Part shown: positions 1 through 9,835 of the stretch, piece after piece
How the letters are laid out: every line of letters begins with the position of its first letter
Numbering within the stretch: position 1 is the stretch's first letter
From: JBBQYA01 sp038209155
GTDB taxonomy: Bacteria; Bacteroidota; Bacteroidia; Sphingobacteriales; Sphingobacteriaceae
Reading direction: 5' to 3'
NCBI GenBank assembly: GCA_038209155.1
Contig: JBBQYA010000022.1
Span: 1 to 36,081 of the forward strand
DNA: 36,081 bases
The notes under the pieces: generated by a model
What the model saw: the letters and a program-made list of their open reading frames with translations, nothing else
Told to the model about the DNA's origin: nothing
The model's database searches: none
Made by a program: the position numbers and the translations under genes

Positions 1-996
1 ATAGCCGGCTACAAATAGCATAAATTTGCCGTTTTCAAGCGGTTCAACACTGATCACCTTATCAAAGTAAAGTGGTATCCATTTTTTAAAAATGACGTTA
101 CCCAATGAGTCTGTACGAGTTAAAAAAATAGTTTCATAAACACCAGGAGTTTTTACTGGACCTGTCATTATGAAGCCATTATCTGGCAATTGTTTTATAT
201 CTGTTGTAAAATTTTCAGGAAAGGTTGCGAATTTATAAACGGATGGAGGTTGATGCCAAATAGAATCAAGATTATTGTTCATCCTAAATAAACCTCTAAA
301 ATACATTAACCACCCATTATTTAAAGGGAATGGTATGTTATCAGTATCATAATAATTTCGAGTTTGTAATAATTGTAGACTATCATTGAATTGTTGATAA
401 GTGATTTTGGATGGAGGGAAAAATGGATTAGGAGGACCTGTTGTAAAAATATTATATCCAGAATCTGACCTTTTATAATTATCTGCAATTAAAGAGATTG
501 GTGTTGAGTCAAGTTTAGTAAACAAACTATCGAACCTATCTAAGAAATTTCCTGAGGTACTTCGGTATTCTCCGTTTTTAGTTTTATATGAAATAGCTGC
601 ATCATTTATAAGAGTAAACGATTCTAGTAAATTTAAATCTTCATCATACAAATAAATAAATGGTGCTAAAGAATCAAAACGAAAAACATTTAAGAATATA
701 ATGCTAGAATCAAAATATGCAACTTGAGTAATAGAAACTTTAGATGAAAACCCAGGCGATATTTCAACAATCTTTAAAATACTATCTCCGCTTCGGCTGT
801 GTTTAATCAAAACAGCATTCTGGAATTCTCTAGGTTTTAACGCTACATCCATCACAGTAATAAAACCTTTATCCTTAGTGCGGTACATGGCTATGGGTGT
901 TCCTCTAAAGGGTAAGGGTTTTATATAAGAAAACTGAGCTTGGCTTTCCATTATTACAAATGCTAATAAGATGAAAAGGGTATAGGTCTTTTTCAT
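1..996 (-). CDS. Secreted protein of unknown function, 5' part (3' end outside window)
   Basis: The frame is open from an ATG at 996 down to base 1 (332 codons, no stop) and runs off the window edge. The N-terminus is a typical Sec signal peptide: MKK, a hydrophobic stretch, then SQAQ at about residues 18-21. The rest is beta-rich with repeated phrases such as DSL, DNGF and ENGKF, common in large secreted beta-propeller-like proteins of Bacteroidota, but I recognise no catalytic motif. A decayed paralogue next to it (1065-1352) has a T9SS sorting domain shortly after the motif at which this window cuts the gene. I infer that this protein also ends in such a domain beyond base 1 and is exported by T9SS. 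An AT-rich spacer with a TAGATTTA box lies just upstream of the ATG. The function is unknown. Confidence 0.75.
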   Translation of the reverse strand, partial: MKKTYTLFILLAFVIMESQAQFSYIKPLPFRGTPIAMYRTKDKGFITVMDVALKPREFQNAVLIKHSRSGDSILKIVEISPGFSSKVSITQVAYFDSSIIFLNVFRFDSLAPFIYLYDEDLNLLESFTLINDAAISYKTKNGEYRSTSGNFLDRFDSLFTKLDSTPISLIADNYKRSDSGYNIFTTGPPNPFFPPSKITYQQFNDSLQLLQTRNYYDTDNIPFPLNNGWLMYFRGLFRMNNNLDSIWHQPPSVYKFATFPENFTTDIKQLPDNGFIMTGPVKTPGVYETIFLTRTDSLGNVIFKKWIPLYFDKVISVEPLENGKFMLFVAGY

Positions 997-1064
997 AAGC
1001 TAATTATTTATATAAATCTAAGCATATTTTTTAATCTAAAAATTAATATTTTAAGGTATAAATT

Positions 1065-1352
1065 TCATTGTTTTATCATTTGTAATACTTGAAACCCAAT
1101 TTTTCCATCGATCGCATTTGCATAATAAATACCAGAAGGCATTCCGGTCAAATCCACTTCACATTGGATTTCATTATTCAAATTTTTACTATATACTAAT
1201 TTGCTTAGCGCATCATACACTTTCACTTCTCCTGAGTACAATTCTGGAAATACAATTTGGAAAGATTCTTTAAAAGGGTTAGGATAGGCTTTTAAGGCTT
1301 TGCATCTGAATAGCCTGCCTCAAAAAGCATAAATTTTCCGTTTTCCAATGGT
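1065..1352 (-). pseudogene. Relic of a T9SS-secreted paralogue (C-terminal end only)
   Basis: On the minus strand the first 15 codons (about 1352-1308) resemble the end of the gene at 1-996. They read PLENGKFMLFEAGY here against PLENGKFMLFVAGY there, with about 80% base identity and mostly synonymous changes. Two in-frame stops precede this block and another (after SDAKP) follows it. In a shifted frame the sequence continues as a T9SS type A sorting domain, starting with KAYPNPF, continuing with a VYDALSKLVY segment, and ending ...IGFQVLQMIKQ with a stop at 1065-1067. This is a frameshifted, 5'-truncated remnant and not a working gene. It lies between rpoC and the intact paralogue. Confidence 0.75.
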
Positions 1353-1470
1353 TATTACGCAACAACTTTGTAGGAAGAAAGCCGTAACCATCTGTTAAAA
1401 ATTATTTTCTTTAATGAAAGTATGAGATTTGTGAAAAATCAGTTAAGCAAATAATTCGATCTGATTTACC

Positions 1471-1500
1471 AAAAAAAAAAACCCACCATTTCTGGTAGGG
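1471..1500 (-). terminator. Intrinsic terminator after rpoC
   Basis: On the minus strand a GC-rich hairpin (CCC and ACCA paired with TGGT and GGG, one bulged base, short loop) is followed directly by an uninterrupted run of about 11 T. It starts 25 bp after the rpoC stop codon and should end the rpoBC transcript. Confidence 0.8.
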
Positions 1501-1524
1501 CTTTTCTATTATTAATTAAACAAT

Positions 1525-4500
1525 TTATTCATCTACTTCAGCTAATTTAGATGCATTTAGTTTGTCAAATTCTTCTTGCGATCCTACAATCATACGATCA
1601 TAATGACGTAATCCTGTACCCGAAGGAATTAAGTGACCAACAATTACATTTTCTTTCAAGCCTAATAAATTATCTGTCTTTCCACTAATTGCTGCTTCGT
1701 TTAGCACCTTAGTTGTTTCTTGGAAAGAGGCTGCCGACATGAAACTTTTAGTTCCTAAAGATGCTCTAGTGATACCTTGCAATAGTGGACTTGAAGTAGC
1801 TGCAACTGCATCTCTCACTTCCACCAACTTCTGATCTTTACGCTTCAACATTGAGTTTTCATCTCTCAATTTACGCACGCTGATCATCTGTCCTGCTTTT
1901 AAGTTATTAGAATCTCCTGGCTCTACCACTACCTTTTTGTCAAAGATAAAATCGTTTTCTGCCATAAAGTCTAACTTATCTGCTGCTTCCTTCTCTAGGA
2001 AAGTTGTATCTCCAGCATCATCAATAATTACTTTTTGCATCATCTGACGAACAATTACTTCAAAGTGTTTATCATTAATTTTCACTCCTTGTAATCGGTA
2101 TACTTCCTGAACTCCATTTACCAAATATTCCTGCACTGCTGCCGGACCTTTGATAGATAAAATATCGGAAGGTGTAATAGAACCGTCTGATAAAGGCATT
2201 CCTGCTTTTACAAAATCATTATCTTGAACTAAAATGTGCTTAGAAAGAGACACTAGGTATTTCTTTGTATCGCCATCTTTGCTCTCAATCATGATTTCTC
2301 TGTTACCACGTTTGATTCCACCCAATGTTACTACACCATCAATTTCTGTAACAACCGCTGGATTCGAAGGATTTCTTGCTTCGAACAATTCTGTCACTCT
2401 TGGAAGTCCTCCAGTAATATCTCTAGTTTTACCCGTAGATCTTGGAATTTTCACCATTACTTGACCTGTTTGAACTTTCTCACCATTCTCAACAGCAATG
2501 TGAGCTCCAACTGGAATGTTGTATGCTTTTAACAAATCGCCACCTTTTGTCATAATCTTAATAACTGGATTTTTTGTTTTATCTCGGCTATCAATAATTA
2601 CTTTCTCTTTGTGACCTGTTTGTTCATCGCTTTCTTCTCGGAAAGTAATTCCTTCCTCTACTGCTTCAAATTCTATTTTTCCGCCGTGTTCAGAAATAAT
2701 TACCGCATTATATGGATCCCATCCGCAAATTTTATCTCCTTTTGTAATTTTTTGTCCATCTACTACATACAAATAAGATCCATAAGGAATATTATTTGTC
2801 ATGATTACTTTGTTCACTGGAGAATTTGGATCAATAATTCTGATCTCACCAGACCTTCCTAGAACTACCTCTACATTACCATCTTGCAACTCATACGTTA
2901 CCGTTCTGATGTTTTCAAATTCTAGAATTCCATCAAATTTAGAATTGATTTGAGATTCATTTGCAATGTTAGAAGCGGTACCACCGACGTGGAATGTTCT
3001 CAAAGTAAGCTGAGTTCCTGGTTCTCCAATAGATTGAGCTGCAATAACTCCTACTGCTTCTCCTATTTGAACTTTTCTGCCAGATGCCAGATTTCTACCA
3101 TAGCATTTCGCACAAACTCCTCGCTTAGATTCGCAGGTTAATGCTGATCTAATTTCCACACCTTCTATAGAAGATTCTTCAATAAATCGAGCGATTTCTT
3201 CAGTAAAAATTTCACCTGCTTTGATTACGTTTTCTCCTGTTAATGGATCTAAAACGTCGTTTACAGCATTTCTACCTAAGATTCTTTCGTATAATGGTTC
3301 AACAATTTCTTCATTATCTTTCAAGGCATAAGTCATAATACCTCTAAGAGTTCCACAATCATCCTCAGTGATAATCATATCCTGAGCCACATCGTGTAAT
3401 CTTCTAGTCAAATAACCCGCATCTGCAGTTTTTAGAGCCGTATCTGCCAAACCTTTACGCGCACCGTGAGTAGAAATAAAATATTCTAAAACCGATAATC
3501 CTTCCTTAAAGTTAGATAAAATTGGATTTTCGATAATTTCTCCTCCTGAACCAGATTTTTGTGGTTTTGCCATCAATCCTCTCATTCCGCACAACTGTCT
3601 GATTTGTTCCTTCGAACCCCTAGCACCAGAATCAAGCATCATATATACAGGATTGAAACCTTGCATATTAGTTGCTAGTTGTTTCATCAAGTTTTCTGTT
3701 ACTCTTGAATTAATTCTAGTCCAAATATCAATAACCTGATTGTATCGCTCATTGTTAGTAATGAAACCCATGTTGTAATTATTCAACACATCTTCTACTT
3801 CTTTTGATGCTTCTTGTATTAAAGTACCTTTTTCTGCTGGAATCGTTAGATCGGCAAGGTTAAAAGATAAACCTCCTTTAAATGCCATTCTGAAACCTAA
3901 TTCTTTGATATCATCTAAGAATTGGGCTGCACGAGCCATACCAGTTGCTTTTACCACTTCACTAATAATGTCTCGAAGTGATTTTTTTGTAAGCAATTCA
4001 TTGATATATCCCATCTCCTCAGGAACCATTTTATTAAACAAAACTCGACCTACTGTGGTCTCAACCATTTGTTTAGTAATGTTTCCGTTCTCGTCTTTAA
4101 CATTGGTTTTAACTTTAATCCAAGCATGCAAATCGACTTGATTCTCATTATATGCAATCAATAATTCGTCTGGTGCATAAAATATTAATCCTTCTCCTTT
4201 TACTGGATTTTCTGGAATATTTCTTCTTCCTTTGGTCGCATAATAAAGACCTAAAACCATATCCTGAGAAGGAACTGTAATAGGCATACCATTGGCTGGA
4301 TTCAAAATATTATGAGATGCAAGCATCAATAATTGAGCTTCTAAAATTGCAGCATGCCCTAGTGGAACATGGACTGCCATTTGATCACCGTCAAAATCGG
4401 CGTTGAAAGCTGTACAAACTAAAGGATGTAATTGAATTGCTTTTCCTTCAACCAATTTTGGCTGAAATGCCTGAATACCTAATCTGTGCAATGTTGGAGC

Positions 4501-5817
4501 ACGATTCAATAATACAGGATGACCTTTCAATACATTTTCTAATATGTCCCAAACGATTGCATCTTTTCGATCAACAATTTTCTTCGCAGATTTTACTGTT
4601 TTCACAATACCACGTTCAATCATTTTTCGAATAATAAACGGCTTAAATAATTCCGCAGCCATGTCTTTTGGAATTCCACATTCGTGAAGTTTCAAAGTTG
4701 GACCAACAACAATTACAGAACGAGCAGAATAATCTACCCTTTTGCCTAATAAATTCTGACGGAATCTACCTTGCTTTCCTTTCAGAATATCTGATAAAGA
4801 TTTTAGGGCTCTGTTTCCTTCAGTTTTTACTGCGTTTACTTTTCTTGAATTATCAAATAATGAATCAACAGCTTCTTGAAGCATACGTTTCTCATTTCTA
4901 AGAATTACTTCTGGTGCTTTGATTTCGATTAATCTTTTTAAACGATTATTTCTAATAATAACACGTCGGTACAAATCATTCAAATCCGAAGTTGCAAATC
5001 TTCCACCTTCTAGAGGTACAAGTGGTCGCAATTCTGGTGGAATAACTGGAACAATCTTAACGATCATCCATTGTGGTCTATTTTCAATGTTTTCATTTGC
5101 TGAACGGAAAGATTCTACAACGTTTAGTCTTTTTAGAGCCTCATTCTTACGTTGTTGTGAAGTTTCTGTAGCTGCAGCATGACGTAGATTAAATGATAAT
5201 TGATCAAGATCTAGTCTTGACAGTAAATCTTCCAATCCATCAGCACCCATTTTTGCGATGAATTTATTTGGATCTTTATCATCCAAATGCTGATTTTCTT
5301 TTGGTAAAGTATCTAAGATATCTAAATACTCTTCTTCTGTTAAGAAATCTAAATAATTGATACCATCATCTGATTTTACTCCCGCTTGAACTACAACATA
5401 TCTTTCATAATAAATAATTAGATCTAATCTTTTTGTAGGCAGACCTAATAGATATCCGATTTTGTTGGGTAGAGAACGGAAATACCAGATATGTGCTACT
5501 GGAACTACAAGAGCAATATGCCCCATTCTTTCTCTTCGCACTTTCTTTTCTGTAACTTCAACTCCGCAACGATCACAAACAATTCCTTTGTATCGGATTC
5601 GCTTGTACTTACCGCAATGGCATTCATAATCCTTTACTGGACCGAAAATTCGCTCGCAGAATAAACCGTCTCTTTCTGGTTTATAAGTTCTATAATTAAT
5701 TGTTTCTGGCTTCAAGACCTCACCGCTTGATCTCTCAAGAATGGATTCTGGTGATGCTAGACTAATTGTAATTTTTGTAAAATTACTTTTGATTTTACTA
5801 TCTTTTTTATATGACAT
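1525..5817 (-). CDS. rpoC: DNA-directed RNA polymerase subunit beta'
   Basis: This is the largest catalytic subunit of RNA polymerase. At 1430 residues it is of the usual bacterial length. The N-terminal zinc site has C66, C68, C81 and C84. The universally conserved NADFDGD motif at 472-478 holds the three Mg2+-binding aspartates of the active centre. A second zinc-binding cluster (CESKRGVCAKC) lies near residue 900, followed by the trigger-loop/bridge-helix-proximal stretch IGEPGTQLTLRTFH. The start ATG at 5817 gives MSYKKDSKIK. It lies 68 bp downstream of rpoB in the same direction, and the spacer carries a terminator-like hairpin (5851-5876). It is the last gene of the superoperon and is followed by an intrinsic terminator. 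Confidence 0.99.
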   Translation of the reverse strand: MSYKKDSKIKSNFTKITISLASPESILERSSGEVLKPETINYRTYKPERDGLFCERIFGPVKDYECHCGKYKRIRYKGIVCDRCGVEVTEKKVRRERMGHIALVVPVAHIWYFRSLPNKIGYLLGLPTKRLDLIIYYERYVVVQAGVKSDDGINYLDFLTEEEYLDILDTLPKENQHLDDKDPNKFIAKMGADGLEDLLSRLDLDQLSFNLRHAAATETSQQRKNEALKRLNVVESFRSANENIENRPQWMIVKIVPVIPPELRPLVPLEGGRFATSDLNDLYRRVIIRNNRLKRLIEIKAPEVILRNEKRMLQEAVDSLFDNSRKVNAVKTEGNRALKSLSDILKGKQGRFRQNLLGKRVDYSARSVIVVGPTLKLHECGIPKDMAAELFKPFIIRKMIERGIVKTVKSAKKIVDRKDAIVWDILENVLKGHPVLLNRAPTLHRLGIQAFQPKLVEGKAIQLHPLVCTAFNADFDGDQMAVHVPLGHAAILEAQLLMLASHNILNPANGMPITVPSQDMVLGLYYATKGRRNIPENPVKGEGLIFYAPDELLIAYNENQVDLHAWIKVKTNVKDENGNITKQMVETTVGRVLFNKMVPEEMGYINELLTKKSLRDIISEVVKATGMARAAQFLDDIKELGFRMAFKGGLSFNLADLTIPAEKGTLIQEASKEVEDVLNNYNMGFITNNERYNQVIDIWTRINSRVTENLMKQLATNMQGFNPVYMMLDSGARGSKEQIRQLCGMRGLMAKPQKSGSGGEIIENPILSNFKEGLSVLEYFISTHGARKGLADTALKTADAGYLTRRLHDVAQDMIITEDDCGTLRGIMTYALKDNEEIVEPLYERILGRNAVNDVLDPLTGENVIKAGEIFTEEIARFIEESSIEGVEIRSALTCESKRGVCAKCYGRNLASGRKVQIGEAVGVIAAQSIGEPGTQLTLRTFHVGGTASNIANESQINSKFDGILEFENIRTVTYELQDGNVEVVLGRSGEIRIIDPNSPVNKVIMTNNIPYGSYLYVVDGQKITKGDKICGWDPYNAVIISEHGGKIEFEAVEEGITFREESDEQTGHKEKVIIDSRDKTKNPVIKIMTKGGDLLKAYNIPVGAHIAVENGEKVQTGQVMVKIPRSTGKTRDITGGLPRVTELFEARNPSNPAVVTEIDGVVTLGGIKRGNREIMIESKDGDTKKYLVSLSKHILVQDNDFVKAGMPLSDGSITPSDILSIKGPAAVQEYLVNGVQEVYRLQGVKINDKHFEVIVRQMMQKVIIDDAGDTTFLEKEAADKLDFMAENDFIFDKKVVVEPGDSNNLKAGQMISVRKLRDENSMLKRKDQKLVEVRDAVAATSSPLLQGITRASLGTKSFMSAASFQETTKVLNEAAISGKTDNLLGLKENVIVGHLIPSGTGLRHYDRMIVGSQEEFDKLNASKLAEVDE

Positions 5818-5850
5818 TTTTCTTTCTCGCGTTAAAGGTTGAATCTGAAA

Positions 5851-5876
5851 AAACGGGAAGTAAAAACTTCCCGTTT
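5851..5876 (-). terminator. Terminator-like hairpin in the rpoB-rpoC spacer
   Basis: The only substantial structure in the 68-bp spacer is a 10-bp perfect stem, AAACGGGAAG with CTTCCCGTTT, closing a six-base loop. In the direction of transcription the stem runs directly into a T tract (TTTTTTC). This is the form of an intrinsic terminator, yet it lies between two genes whose products are needed in equal amounts. It may be a partial terminator, an mRNA-processing or stability element, or an attenuator. The sequence alone cannot decide. Confidence 0.7.
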
Positions 5877-5885
5877 CAGATAAAT

Positions 5886-8800
5886 TTAATCCAACGTTAT
5901 ATCCAATCCTAAGCCTCTCAATTCATGTACTAATACATTAAATGATTCTGGAACTCCTGGAGTAGGCATATTCTCACCTTTTACTATAGATTCGTACGTT
6001 TTAGCACGACCTATTACATCATCCGATTTTACAGTAAGGATTTCTTGAAGGATGTTGGATGCACCAAATGCTTCCAATGCCCATACTTCCATTTCTCCAA
6101 ATCGTTGTCCTCCGAATTGTGCTTTACCACCCAAAGGCTGTTGAGTAATCAAAGAATATGGCCCAATTGAACGTGCGTGCATTTTATCATCCACCATATG
6201 ACCTAGTTTCAGCATATAAATAATACCCACAGTAGTTGGTTGCGTAAATCTTTCACCAGAACCACCATCATAAAGATAAGTTCTTCCAGTGGCAGGAACT
6301 CCTGCTTTTTTTACCCATTCTTCTACTTCATCATGTGTTGCACCATCGAAAATTGGAGTTGCAAATTTCATCCCCAATTCTTTACCAGCCCAACCCAAAA
6401 CAGTTTCGTAAATCTGACCCAAGTTCATCCTTGAAGGTACTCCTAATGGATTTAATACTATATCCACTGGTGTTCCATCTTCTAAGAATGGCATATCTTC
6501 ATCTCTTACAATTCTAGCAACAATACCTTTGTTACCGTGTCTTCCAGCCATCTTGTCTCCAACTTTTAGTTTACGCTTTTTAGCAACATAAACTTTAGCC
6601 ATTTGTACAATTCCTGATGGAAGTTCATCTCCTACACTGATAGCGAACTTCTTACGACGGTAAGAACCCAATTCCTCGTTCAATTTGATGTTATAATTAT
6701 GCATAAGCATTTTTATTTCATCATTCTTGTCCTTATCGGTTGTCCATTTATTCGGGTTAATGTTTGAATATTCTATTTCCGATAGTATTTTCTGTGTAAA
6801 CTTTATACCTTTTGCTATCAGCAATTCTTTATAAACATTGTATACCCCTTGGGAAGTTTTTCCACTTACCAAAATGAACATTTTTTCGACCAAAATACTT
6901 TTCAAGTTGTCAGTGATTCGGTTGAAGTCCTTATCAATTTTATCAATCAGGTTTTTGTCTTCTACTTTAGAATTCTTTTCCTTCTTAGCTCTTGAAAATA
7001 ATTTCGTATCAATTACAACACCTTTAATAGATGGTGGCGCTTTTAAAGATGCATCTTTCACATCACCAGCTTTGTCTCCAAATATGGCACGTAAAAGTTT
7101 CTCTTCTGGTGATGGATCTGATTCTCCTTTTGGAGTAATTTTACCAATCAAAATATCACCCTCTTTTACATCAGCTCCCACACGAATCACTCCGTTTTCA
7201 TCCAGATCTTTTGTAGCTTCTTCACTTACGTTTGGAATATCTGGTGTCAATTCCTCTTCACCTCGCTTAGTATCTCGAACTTCTAATTCAAATTCTTCGA
7301 TATGTAAGGAAGTAAATATATCCTGACTAACTACTCGTTCTGAAATTACAATTGCATCTTCAAAGTTATATCCTTGCCAAGGCATAAATGCAACTTTTAG
7401 ATTTCTTCCTAAAGCTAATTCTCCTTTTTGTGTAGCATATCCTTCGCACAAAACTTGTCCTTTAAATACATTTTGACCTTTCTTAACGATTGGCTTCAAG
7501 TTGATACATGTATTTTGATTCGTTTTTTTAAACTTAATCAAACGATAAGTCTTAGTATCATCTTCAAAAGACACTAATCTTTCTGCATCATTTCTGCTAT
7601 ATCGGATTGTAATTTCGTTTGCATCTACATATTCTACCACTCCATCTCCTTCTGCATTAATCAAAACTCGAGAGTCTTTTGCAACTCTTCCTTCTAGTCC
7701 AGTTCCCACAATCGGAGATTCTGGACTTAATAATGGAACAGCTTGACGTTGCATGTTGGATCCCATCAAAGCTCTATTCGCATCATCATGCTCCAAAAAT
7801 GGAATTAATGAAGCTGCAATAGAAGTAATTTGGTTTGGAGCAATGTCCATCAAATTAATTTTAGATGGCTCTATTACTGGAAAATCCCCTTCGAATCTGC
7901 TTTTTACTTTTGAATCTAGGAAATTTCCTGCTTCATCATATCTAGCATTTGCTTGAGCAATTACCTTATTATCTTCATCTTCTGCAGATAAGTAAATTAC
8001 ATCTTCTCCAACAGATATTTTTCCATCAACAACCTTACGATAAGGAGTTTCGATAAATCCTAAACTGTTTATTTTTGCGTGAACACATAAAGAAGAAATC
8101 AAACCAATATTTGGTCCTTCTGGAGTTTCAATTGTACAAAGTCTTCCGTAATGTGTATAATGAACATCTCTAACCTCAAAACCAGCACGTTCTCTGGAAA
8201 GACCACCTGGCCCAAGGGCTGATAATCTTCTCTTGTGCGTAATCTCTGCCAATGGATTCGTTTGATCCATAAACTGAGATAACTGATTAGTACCGAAGAA
8301 GGAATTAATTACAGAAGATAAAGTTCTTGCATTGATCAAATCGGTCGGAGTGAAAACTTCATTATCTCTAATGTTCATTCTCTCTCTGATCGTTCTTGCC
8401 ATTCTTGCAAGTCCAACTCCAAATTGTGCATACAATTGCTCTCCAACTGTTCTTACTCGTCTATTACTCAAATGATCAATATCATCTACCTCTGCTTTAA
8501 CATTAATCAATTTGATTAAGTATTTTACAATAGCGATAATATCTTGTTTGGTTAATACTTTAGTTTCTGGAGGTGTATCTAAAACTAACTTTCTATTAAT
8601 TCTATATCGACCTACATCACCTAAATCATATCGTTTATCAGAAAAGAATAATCGATCTATAATTCCTCTGGCAGTTTCCTCATCAGGTGGTTCAGCATTT
8701 CTCAATTGACGATAAATATGCTCAACTGCTTCTTTTTCAGAATTGGAAGTATCTTTTTGTAAAGTGTTATAAATAATGGTGTAATCACCAGTATTCACGT

Positions 8801-9698
8801 CTTCTTTAGTAAGAATTACAGATTTTACTCCTGCTTCTATGATCGTATCAATATGATCGTCTTCTAAAACAGTTTCTCTTTCGAAAATAATTTCATTTCT
8901 ATCAATAGAAACTACTTCTCCAGTATCCTCGTCTACAAAATCTTCGGTCCATTTCTTCAAAACTCTTGCTGCAAGTCTTCTTCCGACATATTTTTTCAAA
9001 CCAGATTTACTCACCTTTACTTCATCAGCAAGATCGAATAATTCTAAAATGTCTTTATCGGAATCGTACCCAATAGCACGAAGCAATGTAGTAACTGGAA
9101 ATTTCTTCTTACGATCGATATAAGCATACATCACGTTATTTACGTCTGTAGCAAATTCAATCCAAGAACCTTTGAAAGGAATTACTCTTGCGGAGTAAAG
9201 CTTAGATCCATTTGTGTGACGACTTTGTCCAAAAAACACTCCTGGTGAACGGTGTAATTGGGAAACGATCACTCGTTCAGCACCATTAATTACAAAGGTT
9301 CCTTTTGGAGTCATGTAAGGAATTGTACCTAAATACACATCCTGAACAATGGTTTCAAAGTCTTCATGTTCAGCATCATTACAAGATAAGCGTAGCTTAG
9401 CTTTTAATGGAACACTATACGTTAATCCTCGTTCTATACATTCTTGTATATCGTAACGAGGTGGGTCAATAAAGTAATCTAAGAATTCAAGAACAAAAAT
9501 ATTTCTTGAATCTGTGATGGGAAAGTTTTCACTGAAAACTTTATAAAGTCCTTCTTTATGACGGTTGTCGGAGGTTGTTTCTAATTGAAAAAACTCCAGA
9601 AAAGATTGTAGTTGAACATCTAAAAAATCAGGATAATCTATCACTGAAGGAGTGGATGCGAAACTAAATCTTTGCAAATTATTATTATTTTTAGTCAA
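5886..9698 (-). CDS. rpoB: DNA-directed RNA polymerase subunit beta
   Basis: This is the second catalytic subunit of RNA polymerase, 1270 residues. The rifampicin-pocket region, at roughly residues 465-500, contains QLSQFMDQ and ITHKRRLSALGPGG. The Gln, Asp, His, Arg and Ser positions usually changed in resistant mutants are all present in the sensitive form, so no resistance allele is visible. The C-terminal part has KMAGRHGNKG and GGKAQFGGQRFGEMEVWALEA, typical of the beta clamp and switch regions. The start ATG at 9698 gives MTKNNNNLQRFSF. The gene is 137 bp downstream of rplL, with a hairpin in the gap that probably lets only part of the ribosomal-protein transcription continue into rpoBC. 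Confidence 0.99.
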   Translation of the reverse strand: MTKNNNNLQRFSFASTPSVIDYPDFLDVQLQSFLEFFQLETTSDNRHKEGLYKVFSENFPITDSRNIFVLEFLDYFIDPPRYDIQECIERGLTYSVPLKAKLRLSCNDAEHEDFETIVQDVYLGTIPYMTPKGTFVINGAERVIVSQLHRSPGVFFGQSRHTNGSKLYSARVIPFKGSWIEFATDVNNVMYAYIDRKKKFPVTTLLRAIGYDSDKDILELFDLADEVKVSKSGLKKYVGRRLAARVLKKWTEDFVDEDTGEVVSIDRNEIIFERETVLEDDHIDTIIEAGVKSVILTKEDVNTGDYTIIYNTLQKDTSNSEKEAVEHIYRQLRNAEPPDEETARGIIDRLFFSDKRYDLGDVGRYRINRKLVLDTPPETKVLTKQDIIAIVKYLIKLINVKAEVDDIDHLSNRRVRTVGEQLYAQFGVGLARMARTIRERMNIRDNEVFTPTDLINARTLSSVINSFFGTNQLSQFMDQTNPLAEITHKRRLSALGPGGLSRERAGFEVRDVHYTHYGRLCTIETPEGPNIGLISSLCVHAKINSLGFIETPYRKVVDGKISVGEDVIYLSAEDEDNKVIAQANARYDEAGNFLDSKVKSRFEGDFPVIEPSKINLMDIAPNQITSIAASLIPFLEHDDANRALMGSNMQRQAVPLLSPESPIVGTGLEGRVAKDSRVLINAEGDGVVEYVDANEITIRYSRNDAERLVSFEDDTKTYRLIKFKKTNQNTCINLKPIVKKGQNVFKGQVLCEGYATQKGELALGRNLKVAFMPWQGYNFEDAIVISERVVSQDIFTSLHIEEFELEVRDTKRGEEELTPDIPNVSEEATKDLDENGVIRVGADVKEGDILIGKITPKGESDPSPEEKLLRAIFGDKAGDVKDASLKAPPSIKGVVIDTKLFSRAKKEKNSKVEDKNLIDKIDKDFNRITDNLKSILVEKMFILVSGKTSQGVYNVYKELLIAKGIKFTQKILSEIEYSNINPNKWTTDKDKNDEIKMLMHNYNIKLNEELGSYRRKKFAISVGDELPSGIVQMAKVYVAKKRKLKVGDKMAGRHGNKGIVARIVRDEDMPFLEDGTPVDIVLNPLGVPSRMNLGQIYETVLGWAGKELGMKFATPIFDGATHDEVEEWVKKAGVPATGRTYLYDGGSGERFTQPTTVGIIYMLKLGHMVDDKMHARSIGPYSLITQQPLGGKAQFGGQRFGEMEVWALEAFGASNILQEILTVKSDDVIGRAKTYESIVKGENMPTPGVPESFNVLVHELRGLGLDITLD

Positions 9699-9782
9699 AG
9701 TGTTAATAATTTGATGGTGTGAAAAAAACGGTTGAATAGCTATAACAGAATTTCAACCTTATTGTTGGAAATAAATAGCAAA

Positions 9783-9809
9783 AGACCCTCCCGAAAAACG
9801 GGAGAGTCT
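9783..9809 (-). terminator. Hairpin with T tail between rplL and rpoB (probable partial terminator)
   Basis: In the direction of transcription an 11-bp stem (AGACTCTCCCG with CGGGAGGGTCT, one G-T pair) closes a five-T loop and is followed by TTTTGCTATTT. It starts 27 bp after the rplL stop. In E. coli a leaky terminator at the same place keeps rpoBC expression below that of the ribosomal proteins. The same role is inferred here. Confidence 0.7.
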
Positions 9810-9835
9810 GGAATAAATTAAAAATTGTGTTGGGA

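Noticed and set aside
6838..7326. 162-codon open frame on the plus strand inside rpoB
   Set aside because: It lies wholly antisense to a certain gene, has no family resemblance, and its composition is the complement of rpoB codons. The same holds for the other plus-strand frames inside rpoB, rpoC, rplA, rplL, tuf and susC.
8190..8310. Rifampicin-resistance substitutions in rpoB
   Set aside because: The pocket residues in QLSQFMDQ and THKRRLSALGPGG are in the usual sensitive state.
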